Source: Atriophallophorus winterbourni (lineage: Eukaryota > Platyhelminthes > Trematoda > Plagiorchiida > Microphallidae). Taken from it: a stretch of 64,000 nucleotides of DNA. Of this stretch, positions 58,800 to 64,000 are shown in pieces. A model generated the notes under the pieces. It saw only the letters and a list, made by a program, of their open reading frames with translations, ran no database searches and was not told the origin of the DNA. Position 1 is the first letter of the stretch. Each line of letters starts with the position of its first letter. A program made the position numbers and the translations under genes. Where the stretch lies: assembly GCA_013407085.1 (NCBI GenBank), contig JACCGJ010018795.1:31026-95025 (forward strand), in the 5' to 3' direction.

Positions 58800-59385
58800 G
58801 ACTGTGGCCGTTGCTGCGCATCAGAAGCTACGTATCTTGCTAAAGCTGGTCGGTACCAAACAAGCAACATCATCCAAGTTATCGGTGCGTGTTCTGGTGT
58901 TGGTTCGAACTGGAAACAGTTGGAAGTGCTTGGATTCAAAGGTTAGTTCATTTTAAAATTGAATAATTAATTATAAAATGATTTATTTGGGGTATTTCCA
59001 CCTCATTGGGACAATCGAATATATGGCAATGTCTCTCATATACTATGTTTTACATGTTGAATACTCTCTTCTGATACGACTAAACATTTCACTTTTAGTG
59101 ATTGTAATCGAGGTAGATCCTGTTCGTCTTAGTATGGCAGAACACAACTCCCAAATATATTGTTATCTGATCGCACGCGCTTCGTGCGGCAGGATTTCTT
59201 TGAGTGGGTGCATGAGCAACTGTCCGCGCGCAAAGGGATGCGGTGCAACTCGACGAGCAAATATTCTGCCCTTCTGATGTCAACACCGTGGGGCGGACCA
59301 GATTACTCGAAGCATGCTTCGTACGATTTGAACTCAATTCTATACGGACGAAAGAAATCCGATAATTTTGGAACACTTTGATCCT
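58800..59385 (+). pseudogene. TGS1-like methyltransferase fragment, copy Q2 (partner of P2)
   Basis: Part 1 (to 58941) gives LAKAGRYQTSNIIQVIGACS then GVGSNWKQLEVLGFK, the clearest SAM-binding motif of the six copies. Intron 58942-59098 (GTTAGT...TTTTAG). Part 2 (59099-59385) gives VIVIEVDPVRLSMAEHNSQI, then after the same single-base loss as P2, DRTRFVRQDFFEWVHEQLSA and MSTPWGGPDYSKHASYDLNS. The frameshift shared with P2 predates duplication of the block. Confidence 0.75.
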
Positions 59386-59394
59386 TGCAAGCAT

Positions 59395-60375
59395 GCTGGT
59401 TCACGGCAATCTGGTCACTACTGGACCAAAAAGAAATGTAAGTCTGCACTACACACAATACGGTAAAATGGGAAGAACTCACTAAAAGACCAGAGGAGCA
59501 AATGTCCGAATAAAGATCCAGTGGAATCCAACGATAACGAAATAATCCACACAGGAAAGTCCAAGAGATGAAATCGAAGGTGCAGAAAGCACTAAAATGT
59601 TGGAGAATCCGTTAATCACAATTGCGGCACGTGGTGACGCACGCAAACTCTGCAACCGCGGAAGAAGACAAATTTCGAGTTCGAAATTATGTTACCCGCT
59701 AAAAAGTATATTGTACAAGCATTAATTCGAACGAAGTATACGTGGCGAAGAAATGAATAACCATACAAGGCCAAAAGTAGTATGTACAAAATTCTAAGTC
59801 ACAAAGTAAAAGTAGTTTACTACAAGTCTTGTGGTTACCGCTTGATACAAACATTGCACAAATGATAAAATTGTCATCTTTTTCGCGATACAGTTGTTGC
59901 CGAACGCACAATAATTGAGTTCACGCCGGAGTGCAATCTGCATTGCTGCGTAACCGTGTGAAGGGGTTGCCCGTTTTTACCCTATCTTATGTAAATCGTT
60001 TTTACTTTTCTTGTGAATTTATAACTTAGACATAGTTAGCATGTGCCATCAAGTTAACAAATAAACAAAATGATGCTAGTGGTGTCTTCTTCATCAGTTT
60101 TACTAACAAAGTAAAAGTAGTTCTATTCTATTCTGATTTACGCGTATTAGAAAATTATACAAATTGTTGTGAGTTTTCGCGGCTTACTCAAGCTTGCCTA
60201 CCGGCCAAATGGCCTGGTCAATCCCTTCACGAGGTCACACTGCATGGCAGAGTTCACTGTGTCATGAGCCAAGCGATCAAACTTCCACCGACAACCATAC
60301 TGTACAAGAGATGGCACTTGGAATAATTGTGCCATGCTAGTATTAAGCGATTGAAAGATGACCGTTTCGCCATAA
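59395..60375. other. Duplicated spacer between TGS1-like copies Q2 and Q1
   Basis: Reverse complement of 41000-41985. No coding family recognised. Confidence 0.5.
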
Positions 60376-60384
60376 TTCAGTCGG

Positions 60385-61030
60385 CTAGCGGAACTTTAAG
60401 CCGTCTGCAAATAAGCGGATTCGTTTTGTTCGAATTAAATTGAACCTAGATCGTACGAAATTTGTTTTGAGTAATTTGGTCCGTCCCATAGATAAACATT
60501 AAAATGGCATCTGATTTGCTGGTCGATTCTTACCGGGTCGACTGTTGATCCCGCGCCCACTAGAATAATTTTTGCTGCACAAACCGGATGCAATCCTCTA
60601 CTCTATATATCTGGTAGATATTCATCGACATTCAGAGGTGTGTGGGATACATTTCATTTACGATCACTGAAGAATTTTGCTCCAGTATCAGCGACGAGAA
60701 ACAAAGATGTAAAACATAGTACATAAAATATATTGTCATAAATTTAGCTTACTGAATATGGTACGAGCCGTGATTAATAACAGAAAACATCTTCGACAAC
60801 AGATTTTCCAATAATTCAACTAACCTTAGAGTTCATGCAGTTTCAACTGTATGGAAATGTTGCTAACACCAGAACACGCTTCCTTCACGATCTGTCGATG
60901 GTTCTTGTGCATGACACTGGCGATCCTCCGGAAGATACTTCGCGGCTGATAAGCGGAAACATCCTCGAGCATGGCACTGAAGAAGTTATCCACCGTATTG
61001 CCACTTTTTCTCCAATGGCCAAGTACCGCA
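60385..61030 (-). pseudogene. TGS1-like methyltransferase fragment, copy Q1 (partner of P1)
   Basis: Part 1 (about 61030-60825) reads FRRIASVMHKNHRQIVKEAC then SGVSNISIQLKL. Intron 60824-60667. Part 2 (60666-60385) keeps a weak IRFVQQ-like and GPNYSK-like trace but no catalytic SPPW. Stops are present. As in P1, this lineage has decayed most. Confidence 0.62.
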
Positions 61031-61034
61031 TATG

Positions 61035-62260
61035 GCTTATCGCTTCTCAATCCAAAAGCTATAATAATCCATTCGATAATGAGCGGTGAATTGATGATTC
61101 CATGAGTGAGTTGTACTTGTCTGTGGTTTTATTGATCCAGTAGTAATAATGAGATTGTGGCGAGCATTCATCATTGTATATCGATCGTATGTTGACAGTG
61201 GCATCGCTCAACAAGATTAGCAGAAAATCAACGAAATATGACTAACGTACTTGTCAACATTTACACGCTCTAATTAGCTATAAATGACCTTGATACGATG
61301 CGATACATCATATCGAACTCGCTTCCGCTTTTGTTTTTGCATCCTTCAAACTAACTGAATTCCACTGCACTAAATCACATTAATTTTCGAGAAATCATTC
61401 TTTAAATGGTGATAAATGACTTCCGTTTGCGAAATTTGATGTCTTTCGTTCAGCGTATTGGTATAAAAGCAAAAGGTGTTAAGTACGTTATAAAATTGGT
61501 GTGTTGTACTCTCAAATATTTGATCTGGAGGAAGAGTAAGTTGATATCGCTTTTTCAACCGATAATGTGGATTAAAAATGTAGGTGCAAACAGATTGTTT
61601 TTGAAGAGATTATGCGTTCATAAATCGATAATTGTTTCCAAAAACCAAGTGCAAACTCAAGTGTAAGCGATAAGGAAGATCCCGCCTTTTGTAGAGTAAT
61701 CACTTAGTTAGGGAATGACAATTTCTAAAGGTGAAGTTTTCTATAGAAAATTTAAGTACCGCGTAAATATTTCAAACATTGTTTATGCGAGAGAGTGTTA
61801 TTCGTAGTTTGAATTTATTCTTCTTTGTGAGATAAATGGAACCGCTGTTAATAAAAACCCAATGAATAAATGTTGATACGATTAATATGGTATCAACAAA
61901 TATTGACCAAACGTCTGTTGATAGCACTTCTGAAGAGAGTAATATCGGCGAAACACCGTCTTTAAATTATTGATAAAAGATTGCCTCTAATTTGAACGCT
62001 AAAAGTTTAGACATGGTGAATGTTTTTTCTGCATCTGCTGTAGTTGAAATCACACAAAGCATTGAATGCCCACCATCTCTGCTTTTATTCGAGTCTTCAG
62101 TGGCAATTCTGAGGATAATAGCTAAACCTCATACGACGTTAATAAACAATATGAGAAAACACGATTCTTATTGTAAATATTTATTTAGGCATCATAAATT
62201 CGACAAGCTACAAGGATCTAGCCGAATATTTAGGTTCACGTATTTGAAGAGTTATCAGAA
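61035..62260. other. Non-coding flank within block Q
   Basis: Reverse complement of 39132-40350. The 115-codon frame at 61992-62339 (+) partly overlaps the LINE fragment that follows and has no recognisable domain. Confidence 0.45.
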
Positions 62261-62264
62261 GTTG

Positions 62265-63425
62265 AAAAGCGTCGTATCACGAGTTTATATCGAATCGCAG
62301 ACTGTGACACTATCCATCGACTGGTTTGTGCGCATCTGATTTTTCGCCAGCCTAGATTTCACTGCGCCAAATTTATAGGTACACCAAGGATCGATGTCAG
62401 TCATATGTGCCAACATGAATTCGCTGAGCGATTCAAACATACAATAACAACCGAGTTCAGCAGAAGAACTCCAGCAGATTAGGTCTCTTGGGATGAAAAA
62501 ATGTCAGGAAATGCTTATAATGCGCCGCTCATTTCACTTACATTCTGTAAAAGCCTAGATGAGCAATTGGTTTGAAACAAAGCTTATGTAATGGCCACTG
62601 TCTTGAAAAAGAAACGATTGTACTTCAAACGAAGCTTAACAGCTTAGGCTGGAAATAAGGTTTATCACACTGCTAGGTGGTTTGCAAATGATCCTTGGAC
62701 TTAAACTAATATGACAAGGATTTGAATTCTTAGCGAATGTAAAGGCCCGTGGAAAAGACGGAATTCGGAATCAAATGCAGTAGAACAGCTTCAATACAGA
62801 CACTTAACCTTTTGGTTCTTCAATGTTAGCGGGAGGAATGTATTGCGGGCATTTTTTGTAATTAAATTATTTGCTGAATTTTTCCAATATGGCTACAGTA
62901 GTTATCTAATACCATTAAACTCCGAATCTCATTGTGTTTTCCACATGAATAGACTAAAGTCAGATATAAATTTAAGTCAAATTTGATAATAAAATAGCGA
63001 ATATTGTATACCTTTATACGCTTTTTAAAATTAACGATGGCATTCGACTACGTCAGCAAAGAGGGTCTTTTCAAAATATAGCAACACTTCCAAGAGCGCT
63101 TAAACTTGTTATTTTTTCACTCTAGTATGAAGTAATCAGTTCAGTTTAACTATAGTATTACGGAAGACTTCGAAATTCGCTGGAGCGTCAAAGATGTTTT
63201 CCTGCTTGCAAATGTTTGATTTTTTTCTTTTCTCTTCGAATAAAACACGCGATTAGTACCAAAACATGAACTATTTACCTACGCAGGTGAAGTAATGGCA
63301 AAGCCTTTTCACCAGAACCGTTTGTGAGCACAAACCGAGGCACGAGATGTTCTAATCCACGACTTGCTGTTTCCTGAGAATGCAATCATTAGTTTCTATC
63401 CTCAAAATTCTTCCAGTCGCATTTT
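62265..63425 (+). mobile_element. Family 1 LINE fragment shared with block P
   Basis: Begins with the end of the endonuclease (PRFHCAKFIGTPRIDVSHMC at 62350). RT fragments follow, including MAFDYVSKEGLFK at 63040 and the degenerate active site region near 63360. Same deletions as 37460-38632. Confidence 0.75.
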
Positions 63426-63429
63426 CGGA

Positions 63430-63640
63430 GCGCTCACAGTGATAGACTGTACTCAGTGGAACAATGTCACTTACACGCTAACGGTGTGAGCTGCGATTAC
63501 CAAACTTGAGCGGTCAAGTGCAAGTTCTTCCTAAATCACATGGTCAATGCCCAAAGATTTCATATGTCTTTCGCAAGTGTTTTTGTACCGCAAATGTCGA
63601 CTTCTTGATTTTAACTCACCATAGAAAAGATCTTTTGAAA
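63430..63640 (-). mobile_element. Family 1 LINE, C-terminal scrap
   Basis: Minus strand: LRYKNTCERHMKSLGIDHVI-like text, then EELALDRSS, the conserved C-terminal block. Its orientation is opposite to the adjoining 62265-63425 piece, so it is a separate insertion or a rearrangement joint. Confidence 0.65.
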
Positions 63641-64000
63641 TTTTTAATTTAATGCTGTCTTTCAGTATAATCGATCGAATTGTGATTTGATCCAACTCTT
63701 ATAAATTAAACACGCATGTGCGGGCGAAATACAATTCAACCTCAGGCTTGTCTCAAATTAAGAAATTGTAATTAATCAATGCGGCTGTCAAATTTGGCGG
63801 ACGAAAATAAGCGATACACCGGAACCCAGCCTCTTTATCAGATTTGTTTGTCGTTAGGTAACAAATGTTATGTTGTCTGGCTCCGGGCTTGCGCTCCATG
63901 AATGATGATCAGAATATACCGTTGAAAAATTTCCCAAAGAACATTCCCTTCTAGTTTTTTTTAAAAAATGCTTAGTATCTCGGTGATCGTGACTCCGAAT
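63641..64000. other. No recognised feature
   Basis: End of the window. No coding or repeat signal could be supported. Confidence 0.4.

Larger units (their letters stand above)
57885..63425 (-). repeat. Right copy of the large inverted duplication (block Q)
   Basis: Reverse complement of 37460-44178. It lacks the 491-bp and 462-bp insertions of the left block and so shows the older state of both sites. It ends at about 63425, where the LINE fragment is replaced by an unrelated family 1 tail in the opposite orientation. Confidence 0.85.

Noticed and set aside
1..64000. CRISPR arrays, bacterial operons, rRNA or tRNA genes, spliced-leader RNA
   Set aside because: No regularly spaced short repeats, no ribosomal binding patterns and no recognisable rRNA, tRNA or SL RNA sequence were seen by eye. 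A tRNA scan was not possible, so a tRNA gene could still be missed.

Overview
The window reads as a repeat-rich, AT-rich animal nuclear genome, most likely a flatworm and probably a digenean trematode. The reasons are very small GT-AG introns (26 and 37 nt), long introns filled with LINE debris, co-occurring RTE-like, CR1-like and Penelope-like elements, and a tandem hammerhead-ribozyme repeat of metazoan retrozyme type. The species cannot be fixed from the sequence alone. No operons or bacterial features are present.

Two host genes are supported. At 578-2249 (+) lie the last three exons of a Rab-family GTPase of the large-Rab type (Rab44/RASEF/CRACR2A-like), carrying the G4 NKID and G5 SA motifs and a C-terminal Cys-Cys-Gly prenylation tail. 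At 13710-11497 (-) lie the last three exons of a C2H2 zinc-finger protein that ends in the paired dimerisation fingers of the Ikaros/hunchback type.

Most other recognisable content is broken retroelements. Family 1 is an APE-RT LINE with a C-terminal zinc finger; one near-full-length copy lies at 29835-33125 and at least ten truncated pieces are scattered elsewhere. Family 2 is a CR1-like LINE at 3849-5640, 8930-10890, 17483-18990, 44179-46537 and 46545-49165. Family 3 is a second RTE-like LINE at 33375-35110, 50600-51340 and 56102-56745. There are also a Penelope-like GIY-YIG endonuclease remnant (15.1 kb), a Ty3/gypsy gag with one 200-bp LTR (55.1-56.1 kb) and a piggyBac-like MITE (29.1 kb).

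The right half (35-64 kb) is a nest of segmental duplications. A block of about 5.5-6.7 kb occurs twice in inverted orientation (37460-44178 and 57885-63425). Each block carries three broken copies of a methyltransferase-domain segment that I recognise as trimethylguanosine synthase (TGS1): two exons separated by an intron of about 155 nt. Two of the three copies in each block stand head to head around a palindrome. The left block has two later insertions missing from the right block: a 491-bp element with an 8-bp target duplication (38633-39123), and a 462-bp tandem repeat (43531-43992) of 257-bp units, each holding a complete hammerhead ribozyme core on the minus strand. The TGS1 family and the retrozyme are the most interesting findings. 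In trematodes TGS1 would be expected to cap snRNAs and the spliced-leader RNA; that link is from general knowledge, not from this sequence.
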